The notes beneath the pieces are model-generated. The model was not told the origin of the DNA, did no database searches, and worked only from the letters and a program-made list of their open reading frames with translations. A DNA stretch of 64,000 nucleotides from Colwellia sp. (GTDB lineage Bacteria > Pseudomonadota > Gammaproteobacteria > Enterobacterales > Alteromonadaceae): contig JABSOX010000010.1 of assembly GCA_013215655.1 (NCBI GenBank), positions 124,001 through 188,000 on the forward strand. Reading direction: 5' to 3'. This document shows positions 17,579-26,650 of the stretch, piece after piece. The stretch's first letter is position 1. The number at the start of each line of letters is the position of its first letter. The translations under genes were made by a program, and so were the position numbers.

Positions 17579-18748
17579 ATGATGAAGAAAACGATAATTG
17601 CTTCTATATTAGTAGGCTTATTTGCCTCTACTAGTGTTATTGCGAATGAAGAGACTCAAGAATTACGTAATGTTATTGCAGAACAACAAAAAATCCTTAA
17701 AGCGTTAGAAAGACGTTTAGGTCAAACTGAACAACGCTTAAATGCTACGGCTGATCAAGTAGAAGCAAGCAGTACTGCATTATCTAATACCACCATTGGT
17801 GGTTATGGAGAGCTTCATTACAATAATTATGAAGATAAAGATGCCAAAATTGATTTTCATCGTTTTGTTTTATTTTTTGGTCATGAGTTTACCAGTAAAC
17901 TGCGTTTTTTCTCTGAATTTGAATTAGAGCATTCAATTGCCGGTGAAGGTAAAGCGGGTGAAGTTGAGCTTGAGCAAGCCTTTATTGAATACGATGTGAG
18001 TAATTCTGTAACTGCAACAGCGGGTCTGTTTTTAATCCCTGTTGGCATTATCAATGAAACACATGAGCCACCAACATTTTTTGGTGTTGAACGTAACCCT
18101 GTAGAGAAAAATATTATTCCAGCAACCTGGTGGGAAGCTGGAGCAGCATTTAATTATAAGCCAGTAGGTGGTTTGAGTTTTGATGCCGCTATTACTAGTG
18201 GTTTATCAGTACCAACTGAAGGCAGCAAAGCGTATTTGATTCGTAGTGGTCGTCAAAAAGTGGCTAAAGCTAATGCTGAAGATTTAGCGTTTACCAGTCG
18301 TGTTAAATATACGGCTATTCCTGGTTTAGAATTAGCGGCTACTTTGCAATATCAACAAGACCTTACTCAAGGTACTGCTGGTGTTGATACGGCGGATGCA
18401 ACATTGTTGGAAGCTCATGCTATATACAGTGTCAATGACTTTACCGTTCGTGCATTATATGCTCGTTGGGATATCAGTGGTGATGAAGCGAAAGCAATGG
18501 GTCGTGATGAACAAACGGGTTGGTATGTTGAGCCGTCATATATGTTTAATGAAAAAATTGGTGCGTTTGCGCGCTATGCTGAATATGATAATAACGCAGG
18601 TAGTTCAACAAAGACTAAGAAAAAACAAACAAGTATTGGTATAAACTACTACCTACATGAAAATGTTGTTTTAAAAGCTGATTGGGAAGACAATACTGGC
18701 GCTTCTGATTCACAAGGCTTTAACTTAGGTGTTGGTTACCAATTTTAG
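17579..18748 (+). CDS. Outer-membrane porin with N-terminal coiled coil (OprO/OprP-like)
   Basis: About 389 residues. It opens with a signal peptide (MMKKTIIASILVGLFAST, cleaved near ASTSVIANEE) and a short charged coiled coil (LRNVIAEQQKILKALERRLG). A beta-barrel of alternating strands follows and ends in GVGYQF, with the C-terminal phenylalanine recognised by the BAM machinery. The order of coiled coil then barrel matches phosphate-selective porin-like proteins in marine gammaproteobacteria. The transported solute cannot be deduced. The start could be ATG 17579 or 17582. An upstream ATG at 17564 would give a poorer signal peptide. Confidence 0.85.
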   Translation: MMKKTIIASILVGLFASTSVIANEETQELRNVIAEQQKILKALERRLGQTEQRLNATADQVEASSTALSNTTIGGYGELHYNNYEDKDAKIDFHRFVLFFGHEFTSKLRFFSEFELEHSIAGEGKAGEVELEQAFIEYDVSNSVTATAGLFLIPVGIINETHEPPTFFGVERNPVEKNIIPATWWEAGAAFNYKPVGGLSFDAAITSGLSVPTEGSKAYLIRSGRQKVAKANAEDLAFTSRVKYTAIPGLELAATLQYQQDLTQGTAGVDTADATLLEAHAIYSVNDFTVRALYARWDISGDEAKAMGRDEQTGWYVEPSYMFNEKIGAFARYAEYDNNAGSSTKTKKKQTSIGINYYLHENVVLKADWEDNTGASDSQGFNLGVGYQF

Positions 18749-18807
18749 GTTGAGGGTACGAATTAGTACCTACATTTAGCTCAGTTAAATGTATTGAAGT
18801 AACAGGG

Positions 18808-18841
18808 AAGTGAATGGGATTTTTTCTCATTCACTTTTTGT
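18808..18841 (+). terminator. Rho-independent terminator of the porin gene
   Basis: Arms AAGTGAATG (18808-18816) and CATTCACTT (18828-18836) form a 9-bp perfect stem followed by a T run. It ends porin transcription before the FMN-binding gene. Confidence 0.75.
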
Positions 18842-18907
18842 GTTTAGAGACTTACAATAGTCTTATATAGCTATCATAATATTAATAATATTTTCAAAGA
18901 GATTGCA

Positions 18908-19426
18908 GTGAATAAAATATTTTTTACCATGCTGTTATTTTGTTGTTTACAGTGTTCTGTTTTAGCTAAAGGTGTCTATCAAACCTCTGAGCAATTTATT
19001 GTTCATGCCTTTAATGGTGATATGCCTTCAGCAAAAGTTTTGTGGTTATCAAAAGAAGATAAATTACTGATCGCTGAAATTATGCAGCATAAATTTAACC
19101 GCTTACGTTTACGCTATTGGTTAAAAGATAATGAAACAGTATGGGTATTAGACGAAATAGGTAAAGAGAAACCAATTACGATTGGTGTGCATATTAGTAA
19201 AAATATGATAGCTGAATTGAAAGTTTTGGCATTTCGAGAAAGTAGAGGTGACGAAGTGCGTCATGAATTTTTTACTTCTCAGTTTCGTGCTGCGAGTATC
19301 GACGATAAAAATAAGCTTAGTCAGCATATTGATGGTATAACGGGCGCAACAATGTCAGTACGAGCATTAACAAAAGTTGCTCGTTTGGCTTTGTGGTTAC
19401 ATAAAAAAGTACTCATACCCAAGTAA
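18908..19426 (+). CDS. FMN-binding periplasmic protein
   Basis: A 172-residue protein with a signal peptide (MNKIFFTMLLFCCLQCSVLA) and a C-terminal FMN-binding domain. Its motif DGITGATMS carries the threonine that is covalently flavinylated in NqrC/RnfG-type domains by ApbE. It begins at a GTG. The following gene encodes a PepSY-type membrane protein, a pairing that suggests electron transfer across the inner membrane to a periplasmic flavin, although the acceptor is unknown. The last three codons and the stop (ATA CCC AAG TAA) lie within the left end of an inverted-repeat element, so its present C-terminus was set by that insertion. Confidence 0.82.
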   Translation: MNKIFFTMLLFCCLQCSVLAKGVYQTSEQFIVHAFNGDMPSAKVLWLSKEDKLLIAEIMQHKFNRLRLRYWLKDNETVWVLDEIGKEKPITIGVHISKNMIAELKVLAFRESRGDEVRHEFFTSQFRAASIDDKNKLSQHIDGITGATMSVRALTKVARLALWLHKKVLIPK

Positions 19427-19598
19427 CTTCAAGATGCTCGTTTCAGGACACCGGAGGGATTCATGATCAAGGCGCGTATTTTATTTATGGTTGCTCCCTT
19501 AATTACATACGCAACGATGAACATGATTTGCTCAGATGTCCTCGTAGGGCTGGTTTATAATTCCAGCTGAATCCTGTATCTTGAGGTTGCTTGGGTAT
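19415..19598. repeat. Small inverted-repeat element (MITE-like), 184 bp
   Basis: Ends are ATACCCAAGTAACTTCAAGAT (from 19415) and its near-perfect inverse ending at 19598: 18 of the first 21 bases of the two termini match. There is no coding capacity inside. The left end overlaps the 3' end of the FMN-binding gene. The terminus is related to that of the element at 32763-33031 (shared ATACCC and AAGATGC blocks). Confidence 0.75.
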
Positions 19599-19649
19599 AT
19601 AAGCTCTTAAAAAATTATAAACTTTTAAAATAATAAGAATCAACGTTAC

Positions 19650-20414
19650 ATGAATAAAGTGAAACCTAAAAAATCTTTGCACTTCAGACTGGTGCGCCGA
19701 TTGCGTGAGTGGCATAGAACACTGGGCGTTTGGGCGGCATTTTTTCTTATTTTTTTATCAGTAACCGGTATTGCCTTAAATCATACTGAACGTCTATCAC
19801 TTGCTCATCAACCAATCACAAATACTTTATTATTAGATCATTACGGTATTAATTCACCAAGCGATGTGCGTTTTTACCAAGACAACCGAATGATATTAAC
19901 TAACAACCTAATTTGGCTTGATCAGAAATTGCTTGTGGAAATATCTAGTCGATTTGTTGCAATGGGTAAATTTCAGCAGCTTTGGTTAGTTGCAACAGAT
20001 CAATACTTGTTCTTATTTAATGATACGGGCGACTTAGTTGATAAAATATCGGTAGCAACAGGGTTACCGTCAGCAATTGTTGCTATAAGTGTTGAACAAA
20101 GCAATGTCATTATTGATACCAGTAAAGGTTATTATCAAGCAGACGATGATTTCCTTACTTGGCAAGCGATTGCAACACTTAAAGAACCAAGTTGGCTGCA
20201 TCAGAGTAACGCAACTGACCAACAAATTATGCACGCTATTGAATTATATCGTTCACAATTTTTAACGTGGGAACGTATTATTATTGATGCGCATAGCGGC
20301 AGAATATTTGGCTTGTTTGGAGTTGTCGTCATGGATATTGCGGCAATATTATTAATACTGCTATCGCTTAGTGGTTTGTATATTTGGATACGTTATGCGA
20401 ACGCAAAACGATAA
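19650..20414 (+). CDS. PepSY-associated transmembrane protein
   Basis: A 254-residue protein. A conserved start RRLREWHRTLGVWAAFFLIFLSVTGIALNHTE forms the first membrane helix of PepSY_TM proteins. A periplasmic domain of about 170 residues follows, then a C-terminal helix (VVMDIAAILLILLSLSGLYIWIRY) with the family-typical LSLSGLYIW. Histidines in the first and last helices could bind haem, as in related reductases. With the FMN-binding neighbour it likely forms an electron-transfer unit, for example for metal or flavin reduction. That role is inferred. Confidence 0.78.
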   Translation: MNKVKPKKSLHFRLVRRLREWHRTLGVWAAFFLIFLSVTGIALNHTERLSLAHQPITNTLLLDHYGINSPSDVRFYQDNRMILTNNLIWLDQKLLVEISSRFVAMGKFQQLWLVATDQYLFLFNDTGDLVDKISVATGLPSAIVAISVEQSNVIIDTSKGYYQADDDFLTWQAIATLKEPSWLHQSNATDQQIMHAIELYRSQFLTWERIIIDAHSGRIFGLFGVVVMDIAAILLILLSLSGLYIWIRYANAKR

Positions 20415-20452
20415 TTAGATGAATCTATTTAGTTTCTTTCTGAAAGGAAAAG

Positions 20453-21325
20453 CTAAGTTACTGCACTTTTTCCTACATATATCTTTCTAAAATCACTGGG
20501 TTTCATTTCTTTAAATTGTAAAAAACGTCGATTAAAATTCGAGATATTGTTAAAGCCACAAGTATCACTAATGATAGTGATTGGTTTTTGTGTGGTAATT
20601 AACATTGAACAGGCTTTACTGATACGTAATTGATTGACGATTTCAGTAAATGTTCGTTCGGTACGTTGCTTTATAAATCGATGAAAATGATTGGTACTCA
20701 TATGCACTAATTCAGCGACGTCATCGGCTTTAATCTGTTTAGTATAATGCTGATGTATATAGCGAATAACCTTATCAAGTTTATCGGTTGAAGGGTCTGA
20801 TATTGTTGAAATATTATAACCTGAGCTGGAAAGTACTTGTGAATCTTTATCGTTCACCATCAACAGTAAAATCTGCATTAAGCCAATAAATCGTTGTGAA
20901 GGTGTGCCGTCATGCATATCTCGAAAAATGCTGGCGCATTTAATGGTTACCTCTTTACTAAATTTTATACCACGACGAGATAATTCTAATAGGCCCTTTA
21001 AATCGGCTAAATCGGGCATGCCAAAAACGAGTGATTCAATCCAACTAACCGGAATTTGCGCAACAAATACTTCGACAGGTTTTCCATTTCGAGAAACGCC
21101 TGAAGACCAGGTATGTGGCAGGTGTGGGCCTAATAATGCCATGTCCCATTCATCGTACAATTCGATGTTATCACCCACGTAACGTTGACCATGGCTGTTA
21201 AGCGTTAAAGCAATTTCATACTCAGGGTGATAGTGCCAATTAAAATCAATAACATCAAATTCATACAACCAGTATCGCCACGATGAATTTTCGGTAGGCA
21301 AAATTTTCTCATACATTGGTTTCAT
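20453..21325 (-). CDS. AraC-family regulator of the chitin/glucosaminide cluster
   Basis: A 290-residue regulator. The N-terminal cupin-like domain (FNWHYHPEYEIALTLNSHG) would sense a sugar, and the C-terminal AraC DNA-binding domain (about 185-285) has two helix-turn-helix units, ending SNFNRRFLQFKEMKPSDFRK. The start has a strong GGAGGT. It diverges from the nagX-like gene across 311 bp that contains paired direct repeats matching those upstream of the kinase gene. I infer that it controls the cluster 21637-28585. The ligand is probably a GlcNAc or chitooligosaccharide derivative. Confidence 0.85.
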   Translation of the reverse strand: MKPMYEKILPTENSSWRYWLYEFDVIDFNWHYHPEYEIALTLNSHGQRYVGDNIELYDEWDMALLGPHLPHTWSSGVSRNGKPVEVFVAQIPVSWIESLVFGMPDLADLKGLLELSRRGIKFSKEVTIKCASIFRDMHDGTPSQRFIGLMQILLLMVNDKDSQVLSSSGYNISTISDPSTDKLDKVIRYIHQHYTKQIKADDVAELVHMSTNHFHRFIKQRTERTFTEIVNQLRISKACSMLITTQKPITIISDTCGFNNISNFNRRFLQFKEMKPSDFRKIYVGKSAVT

Positions 21326-21401
21326 AATACCTCCTTAACAACTTACTAAATCATCTTAATACCAATTTAATACTAATTGCATTTTTATCCGTCACTACTG
21401 A

Positions 21402-21433
21402 TAGAAAAGTACCAGTAAAGGGTAGAAAAGTAC
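21402..21433. promoter_or_regulatory. AraC-type operator: direct repeat pair upstream of nagX
   Basis: TAGAAAAGTAC occurs at 21402-21412 and again at 21423-21433, exactly 21 bp (two helical turns) apart, which is the usual layout of AraC-family binding half-sites. A weaker copy, TAGAAGAGTA, lies at 21462-21471. The same arrangement occurs at 25656-25687. The rest of the 311-bp divergent region (21326-21636) contains no gene. Confidence 0.65.
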
Positions 21434-21636
21434 ATCTATACATCTAAGGAGAACTGCAAACTAGAAGAGTAAATAGGGAGAACATCTATCGAAAGAATTG
21501 GCCTGTAAAGTAACCATTATGCTGGCGAAATCTATTGATTGCTATTTTTAAGCTGGTACATCGATGAAACGAGTATCGGCTATTTTTGCACTAGGACGTG
21601 TGTTTTTTTTAGTTTATATTTTATGAGGTATTTAAA

Positions 21637-22716
21637 ATGACACGTTATATAGCATTAGATGCATTTCGCGGTTTAACTATCGCTTTAATGATCTTGGTAA
21701 ATACACCGGGGTCTTGGGATTTTGTCTATTCACCCTTGTTACATGCTAATTGGCATGGCGCGACACCTACGGATTTAGTTTTTCCTTTTTTTCTCTTTAT
21801 CATCGGCTCAGCGATGTATTTTTCTTATAAAAAAACGAATTTTTCCTTTTCTGGAGCCCAAGTTAATAAGTTACTAAAACGTGCTCTTATTATGTTTTTT
21901 ATTGGCTTAGCTCTTAATGCCTATCCATTTGTTACGCCTTTTGATGAGCTACGCATTATGGGGGTTTTACAACGTATTGCTATTGCTTATTTTTTAGCCG
22001 GAGTGCTTGTTCTATTGTTTGAACGTCGCGGCATAATTATCTCATCAGTTATTATATTACTAGCCTATTGGCTGCTGATGTTGGCTGTTGGCAGCGATCA
22101 AGCCTATAGCTTAGAGCACAATATTATTCGTCAGTTTGATGTATTTTTGTTAGGTGAACATCATATATGGGGCGGTAAAGGGCTACCGTTTGATCCCGAA
22201 GGGTTATTAAGTACCATTCCTGCTGTGGTCAATGTATTAATTGGCTTTGAGTTAACACGCATTGTTACTAGCATTGATAATAAAACCGAGTGTGTTGTTA
22301 AGTTAATTAAAATCGGTGTTGCAGGTATTGTATTGAGTTTATTGTGGGACACAGTAATGCCAATTAATAAATCATTATGGACAAGCTCATATGTTATTTA
22401 TAGTTCGGCTATTGCTTGTTTTGTTTTAGCGTTGTTTATTTATCTTATTGATATTAAAGGCTTTGAAAAACCCGTAGTACCCTTGCTAGTTTATGGCACC
22501 AATCCAATGTTTATTTATGTACTGTCTTGGCTGTGGACAACAACCTACTTATTTATCACTATTGAAGGTATTGATTTATATTTATGGTTATTTAATCAAT
22601 TGCAGACTGTATTTGAATCTACATTGGCATCATTTATTTTTGCGTTAAGTCATGTGATATTGTTTTGGTTTATTTCACAGCAATTATATAAGCGTAAGAT
22701 TTTTATAAAAATTTAA
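21637..22716 (+). CDS. nagX: NagX-like membrane acyltransferase (DUF5009/HGSNAT family)
   Basis: A 359-residue multi-pass membrane protein, beginning MTRYIALDAFRGLTIALMILVN and carrying the family's conserved histidine/asparagine segment LLHANWHGATPTDLVFPFFLFIIG. Relatives are human heparan-alpha-glucosaminide N-acetyltransferase and bacterial NagX, found in chitin and GlcNAc catabolic clusters. It may acetylate glucosamine-containing sugars at the inner membrane or act as a transporter. It heads a plus-strand series with the GH20, ROK and GH9 genes. RBS GAGG lies upstream. Confidence 0.85.
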   Translation: MTRYIALDAFRGLTIALMILVNTPGSWDFVYSPLLHANWHGATPTDLVFPFFLFIIGSAMYFSYKKTNFSFSGAQVNKLLKRALIMFFIGLALNAYPFVTPFDELRIMGVLQRIAIAYFLAGVLVLLFERRGIIISSVIILLAYWLLMLAVGSDQAYSLEHNIIRQFDVFLLGEHHIWGGKGLPFDPEGLLSTIPAVVNVLIGFELTRIVTSIDNKTECVVKLIKIGVAGIVLSLLWDTVMPINKSLWTSSYVIYSSAIACFVLALFIYLIDIKGFEKPVVPLLVYGTNPMFIYVLSWLWTTTYLFITIEGIDLYLWLFNQLQTVFESTLASFIFALSHVILFWFISQQLYKRKIFIKI

Positions 22717-22780
22717 CTCGATTTAGCTCAATTTAACTTAATTTAATTCGATTTAACTTAATTTAATTTGCTTTAAGTTA
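22711..22780. repeat. Seven 10-bp tandem repeats between nagX and the GH20 gene
   Basis: Seven consecutive decamers, consensus ATTTAAYTYR (for example ATTTAACTCG, ATTTAGCTCA, ATTTAACTTA, ATTTAATTCG), begin inside the nagX stop codon. The 10-bp period matches one helical turn, which can give intrinsic bending. Confidence 0.75.
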
Positions 22781-22884
22781 GTCGCTACTATAAATAATTG
22801 CGCTGTTAGTAAGAAATGTCATTTATCCGAAAAAGTAGCGATGGCGTTATTAACAATTGATCAAATAATGGGAATGTAATATCG

Positions 22885-25572
22885 ATGACACAATTAACTA
22901 AAAATATCACTAAAGTAATACCGTTATTATTATTAGCGGCTTGTGATCATGCTGTTGATACTCAAATATCGGAAAATGCTGTTAAAGATATTTCAGCAAT
23001 TAATCAAATGCAGCTTAATCAGCTTGCCAATACCTTGGAAGTTAAATATCGTTTTTTTAGTAATATCGAAACGGATTGTCCTGATAACAAAGGAAAAAAA
23101 ATAGCGCACTGCTATAGCGCTGAAATTAGCCTCACCAATAATTCAGCCAGTTTAGTTAATGATTGGCAAATTAATTACTCTCAAGTTTATCCTGTTTATG
23201 CTGCCCATGGTGAAGAGCTATCATTAGTGCATTTAAATGGTGATATACATCAAATTACACCTAATGAAAACTTTACGGGTTTTAAAACGGGTGAGGAAAA
23301 AACCGTCAAACTTTGGGTAGCAAGCACACTGATCAGTGAATCTGAATTAATGCCTAACTATTGGTTAGCGGCGAACAACTTTATGCCAGCAGTGATTGAA
23401 AGTACAAAAACTAGCATTGATGTTGAAACGGGATTAGAAATTCAACCTTATGTGGTGTCCTTTGATGATGTTGATAAGCAAATTAAATCAGCACCTGATG
23501 ATATTAATCAATACGCTTCAGCGCAGTGGCTTTATCAACAAAATGAAAGCATTAAACAGATAAGTGAGCACTTACCTTTTGCGGTAATACCGACACCTAA
23601 ATCGCTACGTATTATAGATAACTATAAACGTATTAATTTATCAAATGGTATTCTTATTGAGATCGAAAATAGCAATAACAGCTTTGCAAAAAAAGATATT
23701 GCAGCAGCACTTGAACGTTTAAAGTCGTTAGGTGTAAGACAAAATGAAGATGGTATATTAGTTAAGTTAAACCTTAATGATAAAACCAATGAGAAGGTCG
23801 GGAGTTATCAACTGAGTATTGATGAACAAGGAGTCATTATTAGCTCAGCAGATAAAGTGGGTGCTTTCTATGGCTTACAAACCCTTGCAAGTTTATTAAC
23901 GCTAGATGATTTATCAATTCCTTTTGTTGAAATTGATGATCAGCCAAGGTATGACTATCGAGGCCAACATTTAGATGTCGCCCGTAATTTTCATGATAAA
24001 GAGATGGTTTTTGCGCTAATCAAACAAATGGCGGCGTATAAATTAAATAAGTTGCACTTACATTTAGCTGAAGATGAAGGCTGGCGTTTAGCATTACCAA
24101 GTTTTCCTGAATTAACTCAAGTTGGCAGCCAGCGCTGTATGGATTTGTCAGATCAAACGTGTTTACAACCTCAATTAGGTGGCGCTTTTGCAGCTGATCG
24201 CGATGGCTATTATTCAGTTGCTGATTATCAAGAAATTTTAGTCATGGCGAGTCGCCATCATATTCAAGTCATTCCATCACTCGATATGCCGGGACATTCT
24301 CGTGCAGCAATTAAGGCAATGGAAGCACGTTATCGTTATTATATGAAAAAAGAAAACGAACCAGAAGCTATACGTTATTTACTCAGCGACTTTGATGATA
24401 AAACGCAGTACAGCTCAATTCAAAATTATAACGATAATACCATTAATATCTGTATGGAATCGGCGTATACCTTTGTTGATCGTGTTTTAGAAGATCTGAT
24501 CGCGATGCATAAACAGGTCAATCATCCATTAGCCATGTATCACATTGGTGCCGATGAAACCGCAGGTGCTTGGGTTGAATCGCCAGTTTGCCAAGCTTTG
24601 ATTGCAGAAAAAAGTAATGAGGTTAATGAAGCTAAACACTTAGGTGCTCATTTTATCGAACGGGTATCAAATATGATTGTTAGTAAAGGTATTGCCGTTG
24701 GTGGTTGGAATGATGGTTTAGGTGAAACACATGTTGAGAATATGCCCAAAGATGTTTATTCATATATATGGGGAGCTTTACCTTGGGGTGCACATCAGCA
24801 AGTGAGTGAACAGGCGGGTAGAGGCTGGAATATAATTTTATCGACGCCTGATGTTTTTTACTTTGATTTTCCTTATGAAATTGATCCCAAAGAGCGAGGC
24901 TATAATTGGGCATCTCGTCGTGTAAATAGCCGTAGCATTTTTAATTTTATGCCCGATAATTTACCGGTACATGCCGAATTTAGAGTTGATACCTTAGGGC
25001 AAAAATTCAGCATTGATGACCGACTACAAAAAGATCAGCAAGGCAAGGTTACCCATCAACCATTACCTGACAATTATCAAATTAGCGGTATTCAAGGGCA
25101 GTTATGGAGTGAAACTATTCGTAGTGAACAACAAGCAGAATACATGATTTATCCGCGCTTGTTAACGCTAGCGGAGCGTGCATGGCATAAGCCGACATGG
25201 GCGGTGCCATATAACCATCAAGGTGCCATTTACGATCAAAATTCGGGTGTATTTACTGCGAGTCAAAAAGCGGTTCGTGAGCAAGCGTGGCAAAAATTTT
25301 CTAATACCTTAGGGCAAAAAGAACTGGGGAAGCTAGACAAGGCGGGTATTTTTTATCGTGTGCCCACGGTTGGTGCAAAAATTATTGCCGGTAAGCTAAA
25401 TATCAATAGCTCTTTATTAGGTTTACCACTCGAATATCGCCAAGCAAATAGTGATTGGCAAGAATACCAAAACCCTGTTGAAGTGACCTTGCCCGTAGAA
25501 GTACGTGCTAGAACGTTTGATAAAAAACGTGCAGGTCGAAGTTTGTTCATTAATGCACCTAAAGAAAAGTAG
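22885..25572 (+). CDS. GH20 beta-N-acetylhexosaminidase, lipoprotein
   Basis: An 895-residue enzyme exported as a lipoprotein (lipobox LLAAC, Cys19). Domains in order are an N-terminal chitobiase/carbohydrate-binding domain (about 35-195), a GH20 b-like domain, the catalytic TIM barrel, and a C-terminal immunoglobulin-like chitobiase domain. The catalytic pair is D557-E558 in HIGADETAGAW. HLAEDEGWRLALPSFPEL, MPGHSRAAIKAME and WNDGLGE are further barrel motifs. It removes terminal GlcNAc from chitooligosaccharides by substrate-assisted catalysis in the periplasm or at the cell surface. It feeds the kinase and GH9 enzyme downstream. Confidence 0.92.
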   Translation: MTQLTKNITKVIPLLLLAACDHAVDTQISENAVKDISAINQMQLNQLANTLEVKYRFFSNIETDCPDNKGKKIAHCYSAEISLTNNSASLVNDWQINYSQVYPVYAAHGEELSLVHLNGDIHQITPNENFTGFKTGEEKTVKLWVASTLISESELMPNYWLAANNFMPAVIESTKTSIDVETGLEIQPYVVSFDDVDKQIKSAPDDINQYASAQWLYQQNESIKQISEHLPFAVIPTPKSLRIIDNYKRINLSNGILIEIENSNNSFAKKDIAAALERLKSLGVRQNEDGILVKLNLNDKTNEKVGSYQLSIDEQGVIISSADKVGAFYGLQTLASLLTLDDLSIPFVEIDDQPRYDYRGQHLDVARNFHDKEMVFALIKQMAAYKLNKLHLHLAEDEGWRLALPSFPELTQVGSQRCMDLSDQTCLQPQLGGAFAADRDGYYSVADYQEILVMASRHHIQVIPSLDMPGHSRAAIKAMEARYRYYMKKENEPEAIRYLLSDFDDKTQYSSIQNYNDNTINICMESAYTFVDRVLEDLIAMHKQVNHPLAMYHIGADETAGAWVESPVCQALIAEKSNEVNEAKHLGAHFIERVSNMIVSKGIAVGGWNDGLGETHVENMPKDVYSYIWGALPWGAHQQVSEQAGRGWNIILSTPDVFYFDFPYEIDPKERGYNWASRRVNSRSIFNFMPDNLPVHAEFRVDTLGQKFSIDDRLQKDQQGKVTHQPLPDNYQISGIQGQLWSETIRSEQQAEYMIYPRLLTLAERAWHKPTWAVPYNHQGAIYDQNSGVFTASQKAVREQAWQKFSNTLGQKELGKLDKAGIFYRVPTVGAKIIAGKLNINSSLLGLPLEYRQANSDWQEYQNPVEVTLPVEVRARTFDKKRAGRSLFINAPKEK

Positions 25573-25627
25573 TAAGTTTACTACTTAGTTACATGTGATT
25601 AGCATCATTTTTGTTAACCACATGTAA
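25568..25627 (+). terminator. Inverted repeats after the GH20 gene (possible weak terminator)
   Basis: Two repeats follow the stop: a near-palindrome at 25568-25587 and arms TTACATGTG (25589-25597) and CACATGTAA (25619-25627). There is no clear T run, so termination is uncertain. An alternative is an operator for the downstream kinase gene. Confidence 0.3.
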
Positions 25628-25655
25628 TGTATGACCTGAATCGTTATTTTCATGG

Positions 25656-25687
25656 TAGAAAAGTATTTTTATCGGTTAGATAAGTAC
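25656..25687. promoter_or_regulatory. AraC-type operator: direct repeat pair upstream of the ROK kinase gene
   Basis: TAGAAAAGTAT at 25656-25666 and TAGATAAGTAC at 25677-25687 are again exactly 21 bp apart, matching the pair at 21402-21433. The pair lies 60 bp before the kinase start I chose, which also argues against a longer reading frame beginning at 25652. Confidence 0.65.
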
Positions 25688-25747
25688 ATATTGTTAGTGT
25701 TTTATTCTTGCAAAATAGTCAGCAAGTTTAGTTTACCGGTTTGGTTA

Positions 25748-26614
25748 ATGTTAGATTCTTCAATTGCTACTTTAGATATTGGTGGCACAAAAATAACGTC
25801 GGGACGTTATCGTTTTTCTTGTTTGAAAGATGGCTCGATGGAAGCCATTGAAACCCGTCCTTTCTGCGCACAGGCCAGCGCTGCTGAAATATTAGCATTT
25901 ATCATCAAATGTATTGAGAATATTCAACTAGATAACATGGTTGCTATTGCCATTGGGGTACCAAGTATTGTTGATGTTGAGCAGGGTATTATTTATGAAA
26001 CGGTTAATATTGAATCGTGGCAACAAGTTTCACTAAAAAAAGATTTAGAAGCTCATTTTAATCTACCTGTCTATATTAATAACGATGTGAATTGTTTTGC
26101 CGTTGGTGAACACTTAAGTGGTGCTGGGAAAGGCTACAAAGATATTGTTGGCCTATGTTTAGGCACGGGTTTTGGCGCGGGCATTATTTCAAATAATCTC
26201 CTTTATACGGGACTTAATTGTGGCGCAGGTGAAGTTGGCTGTATTAGTTATTTGGATGCAACGATAGACGACTATTGCTCAGGTCAATTTTTTATTGAAC
26301 ATTATCAAGAATGTGGTTCAGACCTAGCGGTAAAAGCTCGTGATGGAGATAAGCGTGCGCTAAAAGCATTTGAAGAGTTTGGTGAGCACTTAGCTAATGG
26401 CATAACGCCAATTTTATTTATTCTTGATCCGCAGATGATTATTATTGGTGGTTCAGTTGCACATTCCTTTGATTTATTTATTGATGCTTTGTGGAATAAA
26501 TTAAGCTCATTCCCTTATAAAAGAGTTATTGATAATCTTAAAATAGAACAAAGTAAACAAGCACATAGTGCTTTATTAGGTGCCGCACATTTGTATTTAA
26601 CCTCAGCGAACTAA
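25748..26614 (+). CDS. ROK-family sugar kinase (N-acetylglucosamine/glucosamine kinase-like)
   Basis: About 288 residues. It opens MLDSSIATLDIGGTKITSGR, the phosphate-binding loop of ROK kinases, and has INNDVNCFAVGEHL with the catalytic aspartate and GLCLGTGFGAGIISNN. It should phosphorylate GlcNAc or glucosamine released by the flanking glycosidases. It is unusual that the zinc-site signature CxCGxxGCxE of most ROK proteins is absent and that GEIGH is replaced by GEVGC. I chose ATG 25748 because the family motif begins there. The longer frame from 25652 would translate the operator repeats. Confidence 0.83.
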   Translation: MLDSSIATLDIGGTKITSGRYRFSCLKDGSMEAIETRPFCAQASAAEILAFIIKCIENIQLDNMVAIAIGVPSIVDVEQGIIYETVNIESWQQVSLKKDLEAHFNLPVYINNDVNCFAVGEHLSGAGKGYKDIVGLCLGTGFGAGIISNNLLYTGLNCGAGEVGCISYLDATIDDYCSGQFFIEHYQECGSDLAVKARDGDKRALKAFEEFGEHLANGITPILFILDPQMIIIGGSVAHSFDLFIDALWNKLSSFPYKRVIDNLKIEQSKQAHSALLGAAHLYLTSAN

Positions 26615-26650
26615 AAACAAATAAAACAGACAAACAAAAGGTATAAGCTA

